A DNA stretch of 64,000 nt, from NCBI GenBank assembly GCA_047967505.1, contig CM106541.1; one strand, written 5' to 3'. This DNA is from Dipteris shenzhenensis. Its lineage: Eukaryota > Polypodiophyta > Polypodiopsida > Gleicheniales. The notes beneath the pieces are model-generated. The model had not been told where the DNA came from. It saw only the letters and a program-made list of their open reading frames with translations, and searched no databases. Of the stretch, positions 37,001-49,480 are shown in pieces (the stretch's first letter is position 1; every line of letters starts with the position of its first letter). The position numbers and the translations under genes were made by a program.

Positions 37001-37329
37001 GTCCTACTAACGTATTGTCGTTTTGCAATGCAATTCTTGGAGGCATATTATTGGGGCATGAAGAAGACTTTTGTCATTAAGTATGCCTTCATAATGTGAA
37101 CCAAGTGTTCTTGTGTTAAGAGATTGTAATGTTGGTTATTTTTTTGGAGAGAAAAGTTCATTTGGTCTACAATCCAATGTCATTGACTTCTCACACGTTG
37201 AATTTCTTCTAGAACATTGGTGTCGACTTTGATGTGTTTTGGTTGGATGGGGTTGAGAAATTACAGTCTCTCAGGGTTGTGTACATGTGAAAGAGCTGTG
37301 TATGTAAGACCATGTGCTTTGATGAAGGA

Positions 37330-38470
37330 GGGGTCAAATGCGAGTGAATCCATGGATAGGCCTTGCAAACGATGGATTGTTCTAGCCACTACTGGCTATA
37401 TAGGGAATTGTTGTCCACAGACTGTGTTCAAGAAGTTCTTTCCAATTTGGAATTCTCTTGTGATTCGGAATATGGGTATCCAATTGGGTTTTGTAGAGGT
37501 TTGAGTTATTGTAGCATGCTCTTTTCCCAATGCCTTCATTGTTAAACAAAACCCAAACAACGTGTGGCTCGAAGGTTGTGTTAGAATCCTTAAAAATACC
37601 GCTGGCACCATTTACCAAACTGTCTGGAATGTTGAAATTGCATGAACATATTTCAACTATCATTCTAGGCTTCAAATATAGTTTTGGTGCAAGCCGGAGG
37701 TGTTTTTGGGATTTGTTGGCATTGTTATGGTTTTGCTGCATGTTTTGTGTCTTTTGTCAACTGGTTTTAAGATGTGTGCATCTTGTTGAAGCAAATTGAA
37801 AACTTCTTCATTGTGAGATTCTTTTGATGGGTTTGTGTAGAATAAGTGAGGAACATTTTCTTTTGTTGTTAGTTGTCGAAGATAATTGCTATTAAGGTAA
37901 GCGATGTCTTCTTGAGTGTGTTCCCTAGTTCTTATTCAGTTTAGTAGGTCTATCTATATACTGTTTGTTTGACGCGTTGGTGTTGTTAGTTCAAATAAGA
38001 GAACATTGTCTTTCCAAAATGATGAGATTGTTGTTGAGTTAGATGAATGTTCCATGAATATCCATGAATCTTTCATAGGGCTAGCTTGACATAGATCGCC
38101 ACACAATATGACATCAAGTCCACCGAATGGTTTCAGATGGTTTTGCTTGATTTCACATGACCGCATGTCGGCTGTGATGAGTGTACTATGTCCAATGAGA
38201 GAGATCTTGTCAAATACATCAAGTTCAAGATCTTTGTACAATTGTGAAAGCTCTTGTAGTTTCTCTGCAGAAAGACTTGTGTAATGAGACGCCATTAGTG
38301 GAAAATATAGAGCAGAATGTATCATTGTGCCGTCAATGTTATATGCTACTTGAGCAGTACTCTTAGCAACTCCACACTCTCAGTTTGTTTGTGTGAATTA
38401 TGTCGCAAAAGTGCTTGCACCATGAGTAGTAGTATGAATGTTTTCCCTATACCTGCATTTCTTGTCAAGA
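37330..38470 (-). pseudogene. PIF1-type helicase domain of the Helitron-like element
   Basis: Walker A NAGIGKTF near 38437-38463. Walker B region reads FDKISLIGH (about 38188-38215) where DEISM is typical, so the catalytic Glu is replaced by Lys. FGGLDVILCGDLCQ follows, then RTIHRLQGLSMDSL and TYTALSHVHNPERL, the last helicase motifs. Stops and frame changes separate the blocks. The role would be 5'-3' unwinding during rolling-circle transposition. Confidence 0.78.
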
Positions 38471-40385
38471 ACAAGTAAATTGAGATTGTTGGTTGGGTTC
38501 TTTTTTTGAGCATGATGTCTTCTAGGATGAAACGTTGCTCATTGTTTAGCTTTCTTGAAGTCATGTAGTAGTCATTGTTAGGTATCATTTTGTATAACAA
38601 CAATGACTTGTTTGGATTTTGAGATGTTTTTAGTTGATTTCGCATGTCAATCCCAATGTCGTAGTTATCCATGTTTTTAAATGTGGAACCATTAGATGAA
38701 GACGACGTTACAAAGGAATTACTTGATGTTGTAGGGAATTTTGGAATGAGCTTGTTAAATTTGCTTTTGTTCGGTTCTATGATATTTTGGTTGTTGTTGT
38801 GCATATCATGCCACGTGAAAGTGCTTTGTTCAAGTGCAAGCTCAACAATGTGATATGGGAAAAATAGAATGCATAGTTCTCTGTAGTAGTTCTTAGGATC
38901 ATTTGCCTCGCTATAGTTATTGAACCAGATTATTTTGGCTCTTTTCCTTTTTGTGGTGGTTAATGGGGATGTTGTGTACTCACTTGCGAATATGGCTAAG
39001 AAAATTTTGTTGAGATGGTTTGGACACTTTAAGTGCTTAACCCTAATGTTGTCAAAGAAGATGTTCGTACTTTCAGGGTGCAAGGATAAATCCAAGTATA
39101 CTGCTTGTTGGGAGCTAATATGTTGTGTGTTTAGAATAGCATTGCCGACCCTGCGAATGTGTTCATTTGGTGTTGTGTTTGAAGCAATGCTTTGTGTGAG
39201 GGCAACCTTTACAGCCTCTATGGTTTCTTTGTCAATTTTCATTATGTATGATGTGCAATATGCTGCAGCTCCATGGGGATTTAGGTTGAATTGTACATCT
39301 GTATTTGCACCCCATAACTTGGACATAGTTGGATTAAAATTGTTAGTGTAAATGTCTTTTGGGTGCCTCCTCAAAAGTAATGTGGGTTGTGAAATAGAGG
39401 ATCGTACAGCAAGAATGTATTCTTCTTTTGATGTGCTCAATGCATTTAGAAATGGCATGTAGTCTAGTGAGAGCATTTCCTCCTCCAAAAGGAGCGAGTT
39501 AATTTCTTTCATTTTTTTCTTGGGTATGTTGTTCTCGAAATCATTTGGCAATGGCAACAAAATTCGTGTGGCTATCATAGGAAGACGTGGGAAACCAAAT
39601 CAAGTTTTTTTTTCTTTGAAGCATGTTTTTCGACGTTTGTGTGTTTGTACTTCTTGTCCTTCAAGAGGGAATTCGCAAATGTCTGTGGAGATGTATGCAT
39701 CAATAAAATCTTATATCTCATTGTTTGATGACATTCCAAAAGTAGGAGCATTTTGAACCCATAGCAACCCGTGGTCATGTTGGCTTCCTCGATTTTAAAA
39801 TTCGGTGACAAAGAAAAAATCGTGCACTTTTCCAAGAATGGTGTGATCCTTCTTTAGCAAAGTCTTTAATGCTTGGAATTTATTCACATAACATTGTGCC
39901 GTGGGCACTGGGTCTAACCAAATCAAATTCCGTGCTTCGAGATTTGGGTTCAAAATATTAGAGGATTGAGTTGGGTTTAGTTTTGTGAGGCAATCCATGA
40001 GTGGTTGCCAAAGTTTCTCTGCTGCAGATAATGTTATGAAGAAGCATGGGGACCCTAGTTGTCGCAACATTGCAAATAGGTTCTTATTTAGATGGTACTT
40101 ATAGTCAATGGAAGTTCTTAGGTGGGTGAAGTATCGAAATCCTATGTTTGGTTGCAGAAGTTTTTCTATGTTGGTATCTAAGAGAGCATCCTTTACTTGC
40201 AAAGTTTTGAACTTTGTTTGTGCTTTCCGCATGCGGACCCAAGAGGATGAAAGGACTTGTCGCACGATTTTCATTGTTTTGAAGAAAAGGTTATCTATTG
40301 ATAGCACAAAACAACAATTGACATTTGTGAGCTCCCAAGTTGCAATGTCTACGTTCAGGAATGTCGTAGTTGCATTACTACCCAA
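38471..40385 (-). pseudogene. Rep region of the Helitron-like element
   Basis: It contains the Helitron segments AMLRQLGSPCFFITLSAAEK-like and LLKKDHTILGKVHDFFFVTEF. A TAA follows, then NRGSQHDHGLLWVQNAPTFG (HxH codons at 39771-39779, with Asp at the middle position that is hydrophobic in HUH nucleases). LWGANTDVQFNLNPHGAAAY comes next with the YCTSY tyrosine pair (about 39240-39285). Both Tyr are kept. Frames change at about 39580 and 39800. Confidence 0.75.
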
Positions 40386-41131
40386 ATAATAGTTTGGGGT
40401 ATGCTAATTCTTCACAAATCTTGTCTTTGAAAATGCTTAATGGAGAAAATTCTTCTGAGGGAGCAACAACAATTGTTTGATCCTCAAAGTCTACAACTTT
40501 TTGGCTTGCATATATTCCATGCACCAAAGTATCAATCACAAAATCTTCTTCTTGTGTTTCATTGTAGTTGAACACATTGTTTTGTTGTGCTTCCTCTTCT
40601 TGTTAGATGTTCCTTATATGATTTTCCCAAAGTGGATTTATCTTGAAGCTGTTTTTTTGGTATATAGGAGTTCCTAGCAACTCTTTTAGAGCAAGCATAG
40701 TCAAAGTTGGCCGTACAACACCACTCATGTAGCTATGTTTTATATGATAGCTTGCATTTAATTGTAATGGCAACCGTGTCATTTTGTCCCATGAACCTTG
40801 GCAACACACTTTGAGCTCTGTCAACATCCACGAAGACATTCACAACACTCCCATTGTAGCCCAAATTGACCTTCGTAAGTTTGCAAATTTGTGCAAATGG
40901 TATTGTGATAGAGACCAATCATGCCTTGGTATCATTGAGTTTGCTTGTGTACATCTTCTTTTTGGCCATTTTTAGGTTCTTCTTAAATAGCAAAGGTACT
41001 TTGCCTTTTTTTATGTCTTTGTAGCAAAGAGAACATAAGAAATTGTTTGCCATATGCTCTCTTAACTTCTTCAACTTCGAGAAGAACTTTAGTGAACCAC
41101 AACAAATGCATGGGAAAGCAGGAGTGTCCAA
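40386..41131 (-). pseudogene. Helitron N-terminal zinc finger and DUF6570-like region
   Basis: FPCICCGSLKFF and FLCSLCYKDIKKGKVPL give two CxxC pairs. Next is the block ITIPFAQICKLTKVNLGYNG with SVVNVFVDVDRAQSVLPRF, typical of the region preceding Helitron Rep, and then SEEFSPLSIFKDKICEELAY. Frames are broken by several stops. Confidence 0.7.
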
Positions 41132-41140
41132 AATCTTTTT

Positions 41141-42840
41141 AATATATTGGTGTTGTTAAAAATTATCATATCTTTTTCTCTTGTGCGCACAATAAGTTGT
41201 AAGAGTTGTTTTTTTTTTTTACTGCGTTTGCCATGTCTAATATACAAACAGGTGCAAGACTAACTCTTCTCATTTTTTATATTTTGTTGAGAGTGGCTTG
41301 CATTGTATAATTATTGTCGAAAGAATGCTTGAGAAACAAAGTAGCTATCTCTTTTGCTGGCAAACTTGGGTTTTGCAATACTAGTTGTTATAGTTGAGTT
41401 TCGCGATCTTTACTCCATAATTTGTAGGCATGCTTGCCATGCAATTGAACCAATGGAGTGATTGTAGAAATAGGATTTGATTGGTCCAACACTAGAGCAT
41501 TTATAGTCCTTTGTTTACTTGAGCCTATTATTGCCTTCTTTTGAAGTTTAACTCCATCATAGCTTTAAAAAATGAATGGTGTCCCAAAGATCAAATTAAA
41601 TCTCTCAAGAATGTCGACAATCAATGTTGGCGATGTTGAAGAATTTTCAAGTAAGTTTTGTACAGTATTAGTTGTTAACATTGATTCATTAGATATTGTT
41701 GTGAAGATGTGCCATAGAGTGTGATAACTCTTGCAAGCAGAAACAATGTTCTGACATAACGTACTTAATAATTGCTCATAAGTTAGTGATTAAAAGAATT
41801 GTAGAAGGCACAAGAAACCACTTGTGTTAATAGGATTACAATCAATGAAAGTTGAGTTTCTCACCAACTACTTTTTCTGCAGAAGTTATTCTATGTCCAT
41901 AGTTGTTATCAACAAAGTTAACAACAACAAATATATGATTTCACAAGTACATTCAAAAGCAATTGCATAGTGGAGATGTGTAGTAGCAACAACAAACTGT
42001 CTTTCGAAAGTAAAGAAATATTCACACATTTGGTTCAAATGCAATGATAAACCCGAAGCTATTAATGGTGAAGCTTCCACTTTAAGGCTTGCAATCTTTA
42101 AGCTTACGATGAGCCATCATGAGGTCATCTTCATACATTTGAAGGAAAGCCACACCTAAAGATAGTACTATGTCCACATATGGATCCCTGATATGCATTG
42201 GAACTTGCTCGCGCCATTGCATTGAACTATGTCTCCTGTCAAACTCGTGACCTGAACAACATTTGAAAGAGTCTCGAAAGAGTAGAAAAATTGTCAAAGC
42301 AGGTCTCTACTCACACGAAAGCCTCCGCAGGTCTTGCAAGTGTGCTCAATGAGGTTAGTGTTCACATTGGTGAAGTACAAAATTCCGAATACCTGCAATT
42401 TCATAGAGGTTTTATGTGAGCATATGCCTTTTCTAGAGAGCATGAACAATTACAAATAAAGTAGGTACCTTTTTCCCATAGCTTAGTCATGAAACTTGGC
42501 TCGAGCAATATAATTTCTAGTCATCTCGAATCGGACCATCGGGAACCTCCATCAAATTGGTAAAGTCTAACATACAAATTGTATTCTTTGTCTTTAAGAA
42601 TGAGATGTACATAACCACATCTTCTTTGTTAAATTCTGAGACAAACAACCAATGTCGGTTTCCTTTCATTGACAAATGAAAGCTACACAACAAACGCAAT
42701 GTGAGAATAAGCAAAATAACTACTGTTTCTTTAGGCAAATTAAAGGACGTAAGCATGACTTAATCTTACTGTAGCTCTATCTTCATCTCTAGTCCTCATC
42801 TGGAATAATAATTTGGTCCATGATTCCCTCCTCATTCTCT
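41141..42840 (-). other. Coding-like minus-strand remnants upstream of the Helitron-like element
   Basis: Several minus-strand segments look like decayed protein (for example 42517-42756 with LPKETVVILLILTLRLLCSF and SEFNKEDVVMYI, and 42082-42297 with MHIRDPYVDIVLSLGVAFLQ). I do not recognise them. They could be an accessory ORF of the same element or another transposon. Confidence 0.35.
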
Positions 42841-43731
42841 CAGTGGCCTAATGCACATATGTGCAAAGAGAATGCTCGGGCAATAAATGAAGATTTCCTT
42901 TAAAAAGTTCTCCTCTAACGATACATGTACTTCCATCAACGAGTAGAGAAAATATTAAAGTTCCACCTTCGGTTGCCCTACTCACCACAACACTAGCTTT
43001 TTCTATTCTATAGAACTTCCCAATTTGCAAGAAACTAACAAATTGGTGAATGTAAGTGAAATGAATGAGCAATGTGATTGTGTGAGAGCAAAACTTATCA
43101 ATGCAATCTTCTTCAAGAATGTAGGATACTTTGGATTTTTCTACTTTGTAAGTACCATACTTGCAAAGTAATTTTTCCTAAAAAATAAATCTTTGAGGGG
43201 TACAATCTGAAAGTTGAGTTATGGGAATCGATACTAAAGAATTTCTTCCCCACAATATTTTCCTACGAATGTTCCATCCATAGCAAAAGCAATCATTTCG
43301 TCGAAGGAAAACTTGTGGGGGGAGAAAATTCTTTGATATTCATTCCCATAACTCCACTTTCAAATTGTACCCCTCAAAGATTTGTTTGTGGGGGAAAATT
43401 ACTTTGCAAGCATGGTACTTACAAAGTAGTAAATCCAAAGTATCCTACATTCTTGAAAGGATACCTCACTAATAGGTTTTGCTCTCACACAGTGACATTG
43501 CTCATTTCTTCCACTTACATTCACCAATTTGTTAGTTTCTTGCAAATTGGGGAGTTCTATAGAATAGAAGGAGCTAGTGTTGTAGTGAGAGGGGCAACCA
43601 AAGGTGGAACTTTAAGATTTCTCTACTGGTTGATGCGAGTGCATGTATCATTAGAGGAGAACCTTTTAAAGAAAATCTTCATTTATTGCCCGAGCATTCT
43701 CTTTGCACATATGTGCATTAGGCCGCTGAGA
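42841..43731. repeat. Large inverted repeat (arms about 420 bp, 42-bp spacer)
   Basis: Arms 42841-43263 and 43306-43731 are reverse complements at roughly 90% identity, separated by 43264-43305. Each arm encodes the same segment (IHQFVSFLQIGxFYRI with LPEHSLCTYVH), on opposite strands. The segment, of unknown identity, resembles an OB-fold-like or other transposon protein piece. Confidence 0.85.
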
Positions 43732-44764
43732 TCATAAACTTTGAAAAGTTGAGCATATCAAATGTCATGGGAAGGGTTGTAATTGCTATGGATGGAACGT
43801 TATTTTCATTCATCTTTTTCTTCCTTGCAAATTAGTTGTTTGCTTGCTGCAAATGAAAACGTCATACCAAAACAATGAAATTAATTATTTAGGTAAAGTT
43901 TGTTCAAACTATCATGACATTACAACACATTGTTTTCTTGCAATATATTCTAATTGTAAAGTTTCATTACTTATTTTTCACAAAGAATATCCACTTTGCT
44001 CCAAACAACTAAACAAAATTTAAAAATAAAATTTATCTGAAGTAAAACTTCTATTCGGCTCCGAACAACTAAACAAAATTTAAAAATAAAATCTATCTGA
44101 AGTAAAACTAACCAAGGAAGGAAAATGAAATACATGCAAAGTTTCAATAATAGTATGTCCATTCAGCACCAGTCATCACGAATGAGGCATGCACATTGTA
44201 CGTTGCAATTTGATAGTTGAAACGTGGAGAAAAAGAAGCCTGAATTATTAGCCTTGGGCAGCAAATGCTGCTTTTTCCTACTTTCATTACTTTCAGCTGT
44301 TGTGAGTGGGGGAAGCGGAACAGTGCACGTCTTGCATGTAGTGGGCGTTTCTAATGAAAATCGACCAGATACGTTTTAGTGTCTTCAACGACAGTCATAT
44401 CTAATGAAATGCACGGAAAAGACAACGGAAAGGAAGCCTAAGAGGTACTACGCGTGGAAGAAAGGAGTCGAGAAGGTAAGCAGCTCCGAGTGCTGCGCAA
44501 AAATGAACTTAGACGAAAGCAAGGCAGGGGCAGAGCAGGAACAGAAGGAAGCATCAGGGTAGTACGTGTGCAATACTGGACTCGAGAAGGTAAGCAGCTC
44601 GAACTGTTGCTGTCAAAAAGACCTTAGACAGGCAGGGGCGCAGCAGGAAGAAAATACCGGATGAATCTTCAGCTCTTAGTAAGCACCCCCAACCAAAATA
44701 GCCAAATTCATTGCTTTACGAAAAACGGGACAACAGACTATTTAAAAGCATTGCATGCATATAC
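43732..44764. other. Intergenic with two tandem duplications
   Basis: A 60-bp tandem pair lies at 43988-44108 (AACAACTAAACAAAATTTAA shared). A diverged pair of about 115 bp has GAGAAGGTAAGCAGCTC at 44470 and 44585. No gene assigned. Confidence 0.5.
43988..44108. repeat. 60-bp tandem repeat, two units
   Basis: Two units in exact 60-base register with only a handful of differences, both containing AACAACTAAACAAAATTTAA and ATCTGAAGTAAAACT. Confidence 0.9.
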
Positions 44765-44894
44765 CTTTGGCTGCAGCGCTCGCAGTGATAGCGTTCTCCA
44801 TGCAATCTTCAACAGCACGTTTCGCGGCAAGAGAGTCGATTGCCTCAGGGAAAACCTTGGCAAGTCCTACAATCACAGGACAACCCACATTGAC
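44765..44894 (-). CDS. Candidate internal exon of an unidentified gene
   Basis: On the minus strand a 130-nt segment has a pyrimidine-rich acceptor (TTTGTTTAG|GTC) and a strong donor (AAAG|GTATAT). It is open in one frame, encoding VNVGCPVIVGLAKVFPEAID then SLAAKRAVEDCMENAITASA. Composition is unlike the surrounding transposons. Neighbouring exons were not found; hydrophobic minus-strand frames at 45100-45430 might be another exon. I do not recognise the protein, and it could be a pseudo-exon. Confidence 0.33.
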
Positions 44895-47800
44895 CTAAAC
44901 AAACAGTGAACTAATGAAGGAGTAGAAGTAATGAAAGACGATTTCGTAGGAAAACATAGAGAAATCAGAAGAACTGCAAGCCTTTGACAAAAGCACCGCT
45001 GTCTGTGCCCATGTATTAAGTGGAACCTTCCGTTGCATGAAATGAGAACACAAAAGAGCAGAGCACAACAATACAACCGATTGTATCCGCCCTAGAAATT
45101 TATAACAAACTTAGAAGATGTGAGGCATCTGTGATGAGACGCCGAGGAAACAATTTGAATGTTTCACTCTGGCAGCAGGAAGCGGCGCCGAACAAAATGC
45201 TGCAGTGGAAGAAGATAAAACCGCGCCGCAGATGATGCTTGCATTCAACACACGAGAAAATCCATACAATAGAGGTCTCCCCAGCGCACAATACAGCAAT
45301 GCAACGATCCAAAAGAAGAAGAAGATAATTCCACCGCTGAACTCCATGCAAATGAGCTATCCAAGGATAAGACGATACCACATGGTCCAATCACAAAAAT
45401 CCCAAGGAAACATCGAATAATTGCCATTTCCCCACATCAAAACGATGTTTAGGCTACCCACACAGGGCATACAAAAAATGATGCAAATAGCTTGTCGATC
45501 AACATACATGATTGAACACTATACATGGGTATGTTGTATTGTGGTAGTGTCAGAAAAATAAGAAATTAAGAACATAAATCATCACTCTGTGAATGCGATT
45601 GTTGGTTTCACGGAGCACCTCAAAGGAGGACTCCAACACAAAGCCTAGTCGCATCAAACAATCGTGCATAAGGGAGCGAGAGTTAGCCGTATTTTAAGCA
45701 TTGAACACTATTGTGGTAGTGATTGAACTCTAAACATGGGTATGTTCTATTGTGGTATTGTGGTAGTGTCAAACATTAAGGACATAATCAAGGATACTCA
45801 TGTTGCTACAATACCTTACCACCATCCCTTAATATTTACTAAACAAGTCCTAGAAAAAGTGGTAGGACCGCACATAGTGTGAGTCTCATGTCCCCACATT
45901 CTGAAACACACGCACATGCATGCACACAGTGAGCCTCATTATCCACATTCTGAAGTATGCATAGCCAAAGAGCAATTATGTAGGGGAAGAAGAGGGTGGC
46001 GAAGGTGAGAGTATTATACAATAGAAAATGGAAGTAGCATCGTGGCATGGGGAAAGTGAGAGTATTATACAAAGAAGAGGGAAGTAGCATGGTGGCATGG
46101 GGGAGGTGAAGGAAAGAGAAAGAGTGGAGAGCTCATGGTGGAGAGAAAGGGGCATCTATTTTCGAGGCACATGGGCCCAAGAAGGTTGTAAAACTAGCAG
46201 TATAAGTGTAGAAGTATAGGAAGAGAGCATATTGTTGGCCCTTGCTTTAAAAGGTCACTTGTATAAAAGGCCAAAACAGTTGACTTTGGTACTGTTGTAT
46301 GCTCATATTGGAATACAAGCTCTCTTTCTCCTCTTGAAGTATTCTCTTGTTTCCTCTTCATGCAAAAATTGGAATCAGAATGATATCAAAGAAGAATTTA
46401 AGAATTGTTTAAATCAATAACTATTTCTAAATATTGCAACTCACCTCCACATCTTGATGTATTTTGGGCCACCCTCCTCTTGTTGCATCTATAATGTTTT
46501 GCCTATCTTTTTCTTGCTCTTCAAGTATTCATTTTTGCTCTTCTTCAATCTTCTTTTACTCTACATACTATGATCATTCCTATGCGAAGTAGATAATGGA
46601 CTTCCCATGTCCCTTTTGAATGACGTGCATACATATCTTTCACCTCTTCTATACAATAACCTATTTTCATGTCCAGCTGCCATGGTCATTTTTTTCACCC
46701 CCATTCTAAATTTTTTAAATTTTCCAGCATCCTTAAAAGATGGCAACTCATACATACAGAATTGGATAGGTGTAGGCACGGTCCATGCCTTGCATATTGG
46801 AGGCATATTCATGGACCTCTTAGAAGAGAGCAAAAGAAAGTATCTGCATCACAGAATCTTGACATTAGTACTCACAAATAAGCAAGGTTAAAAGCATGGT
46901 CCATGCCTTGCATATTGGAGATGTGCACAAATCCCTTAACAAAGAAAGTATCTAAATCATAACATTATGGTAGTGTAACATAGAACAATGCATCCAAGAT
47001 GTAAGGTATAAAACCTAAATACAAGCCACCTTGTGGCATTCTTCATGTCTATCTATTTTAAAGGACTAGCATCCACAATCATATCTTTCTAAATAGATTC
47101 AAACAAATTAACCTTGTGTAGAGATTGTATCCGTGAAGTACTCTCTAAGAGTTGGATATTTAGGAGTGTCTGATTTTGTCCTAGCTACTGCAAGGGGTCA
47201 CACACTTGCTGCAAAAGCTTCTCACCCTCCACTAGCAATTGATCCATCTAAACTTCTTTACCAAGCCAAGATATGAATGGTTTATCTACTTTGGCAACCC
47301 AAATGAAGACCTTAAATTAAATTCTACTCCTAACAATGATAAAATAGAAGCTTGTCTCTTTGCTGAACAGATACCTCTTATAGCTTCTCCATAGAAACAA
47401 TTGTATTCTAACTCTCATAAGGAAGGCTCCATAATATATCGAACCAATCCTTTCCTAGCTGAGGATTTATAATGGAAAGAACCATGACAATATAAGAAAA
47501 CATAAAAGTAATTCTATTCTATAAAAATAATCAAGAAATACCAGCAAAAGAAGCTAGATAAAGGTCAAATTAATGTAAGTTTGTAACATCCATACCTTCA
47601 ACATTTTGCTAGCAAGGCTTTTATTGACCGTTTTTGGAATTAGATGGGTCTTTACCTTTAGCTCCTCCTTTGACAAACTAGGTGAGAGTTCCTCTATTTT
47701 TTCCTCAAATGCCAATTTATAATGACCCTATTATATGATGAATTGTATATCCTTCATGGTTACAGTGAACCTGATCTTGTGGATGGCAACCAATTGGACA

Positions 47801-47915
47801 TCATCCATGAGGTCTATCAATTAGGCCTCTACTGCGTGGTGCGAGGCAAAAAGGGCATCTGATGAAATATGCCAAGGGGCTCCCCTGCCCCTATTGAGCA
47901 CCTTCTATGATGCCA
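44895..47915. other. Intergenic, no gene assigned
   Basis: 45100-45430 has a hydrophobic minus-strand open frame (MEFSGGIIFFFFWIVALLYC) with no family match. Short duplicated words occur (ATTGAACxCTATACATGGGTATGTT near 45510 and 45724; GTCCATGCCTTGCATATTGGAG near 46781 and 46899). 46500-47915 may be leader/gag-like DNA of a Copia copy, given the PBS-like motif at 47915. Confidence 0.35.
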
Positions 47916-48268
47916 TGTGAAGAGAGTGGGAGAGAAGGAAGGAGTCTCACTTGCAGCTTTCTCACATACACAATGGGGGAATATACACAAAAGTGGAGGC
48001 TGAAAACAGTTTTCCTCTTCTTAGTTGTTAAAGCCAAAAGAACTCTAAGTACAAAAGAATAGGTGAACCCTATATGTGGGTCTCAAACCAAACTCAGCTA
48101 ACTAAGGTGGCATACTAACTGAGCCACTAATTAGAGTACATAAAGATAGCTGTCATCCAACTATTATTCATGGGTGGTGTACCAACTGCATCTGTAGCTA
48201 ACAAGTCGGTGACATAAATGCACAACGGTCACCCTGGCATATCACAAGTGGAGCTTGATATCTCAACA
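47916..48268 (-). repeat. LTR of the truncated minus-strand Copia
   Basis: On the minus strand it starts TGTTGAGATATC after the purine tract and ends TTCACA. Immediately beyond comes TGGCATCATAGA, a 9/12 match to TGGTATCAGAGC, as if a second internal region began here. Ends inferred from TG...CA and the flanking motifs. Confidence 0.6.
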
Positions 48269-49480
48269 CTCCCCCTCGAGCTCAATCCCAATTCGTACAC
48301 ACCAAGCAGGTCTCTAAACTTGCACAGTTTCTCTGCACCCAATGCCTTCATGAATATGTCAACTACCTGATCCTCTGTGCTGACATTAACTAGATCAATA
48401 AAACCTACTAGAACCGTCTCTCGCACATAGTGATAATGCACCTCAATGTGCTTTGTTCTAGCATGATAGACTGGGTTATTTGCCAAGTGTATACTACTCA
48501 TGTTGTCACAATAAATGACAACTGGCCCATCTATAGACTGATGCATATCATTAAGTAGCTTATGCAACCAAGCTACCTCACATGCAACCATTGTTGCACC
48601 CCTATACTCAGCCTCTGTGGTCGACAAGGCAACTGTAGGCTATTTCTTACTACTCCAAGTGACTGCAGCACTCCCAAAAGAGAACATATATCCACTTGTA
48701 GATCATCTATCAGAAATACAACCAACCCAATCAGCATCAATGTATCCATGCAACTATATCTGAATCCCAGTCTCATAAAATAGTCCATACTGAAATGTGG
48801 ACTTCACATACCTTAGTATGCATCTAGCCGCATCCAAATGCGGTTTCCTTGGAGCCTGCATAAACTGACTTACCAACCCAATAGCATACAGCCTGGAAAT
48901 AGTCATATAAATCAAACTTCCTACTATGCATCTGTACATAGTAGGGTCTTCCGGAAGCTCACCTGCATCTGTGCTCAACTTCACATTCTGCTCCAAAGGA
49001 ATTGAAATAGGCTTATAGCCAGTCATCCCATATTTGGATAGCATGTTCAATCCATACAGCCTCTGCAAGGGCCATATCCCACTTGTGGATCTAATCATCT
49101 CAATGCCCAAGAAGTAACGCAGCTCTCCCAAATCCTTCATCTCAAACTTCTATAGCATTTTCACATGAAGGATATCTTCATCACTATCACATGTGATGAT
49201 CAAATCATCAACATAAATGACAAGCAGCATAATGCCTTTCTCTATCAGACCATGCTCTAGGTGCTTACTTCAAGCCATACCAGGCTTATGAACAGCATGA
49301 ACATAACCTGGTGGCTGCTCCATATAGACCTCTTCTTGCAAATCACCATGCAAGAAATCATTCTTTACATCCATCTGATGTAAAGACCGTCCCTTTGATG
49401 CAGCCATAGCAATGACTGCTCTTACAGTTGCCATCCTTGCAACCGGATTGAATGTTTCTTCATAATCACAAAATATTTTC
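47916..49480 (-). mobile_element. Copia fragment (RT, RNase H, 3' LTR), truncated
   Basis: Minus-strand RT begins near KIFCDYEETFNPVARM, then MDVKNDFLHGDLQEEVYMEQ, a deletion of the palm segment, VIYVDDLIIT (about 49200), MKDLGELRYFLGIEM and RNase H with STTEAEYRGA. A purine tract GAGGGGGAG precedes the LTR at 48268-47916 (TGTTGAGA...TTCACA). Several stops. It is cut off at 49481 by another Copia fragment in the opposite orientation. Confidence 0.85.

Larger units (their letters stand above)
36550..41140 (-). mobile_element. Helitron-like (Helentron-type) rolling-circle element, degenerate
   Basis: On the minus strand in order: a two-CxxC zinc finger, a DUF6570-like region, a Helitron N-terminal Rep region, HUH and double-tyrosine Rep motifs, PIF1-type helicase, then an exonuclease-endonuclease-phosphatase (EEP) domain with GDFN and SDH motifs. 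That layout is Rep-Hel-EN. Stops and frameshifts are scattered throughout, so it is inactive. The 5' TC-like and 3' hairpin termini were not located, so the ends given are those of the coding remnants. Confidence 0.8.
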
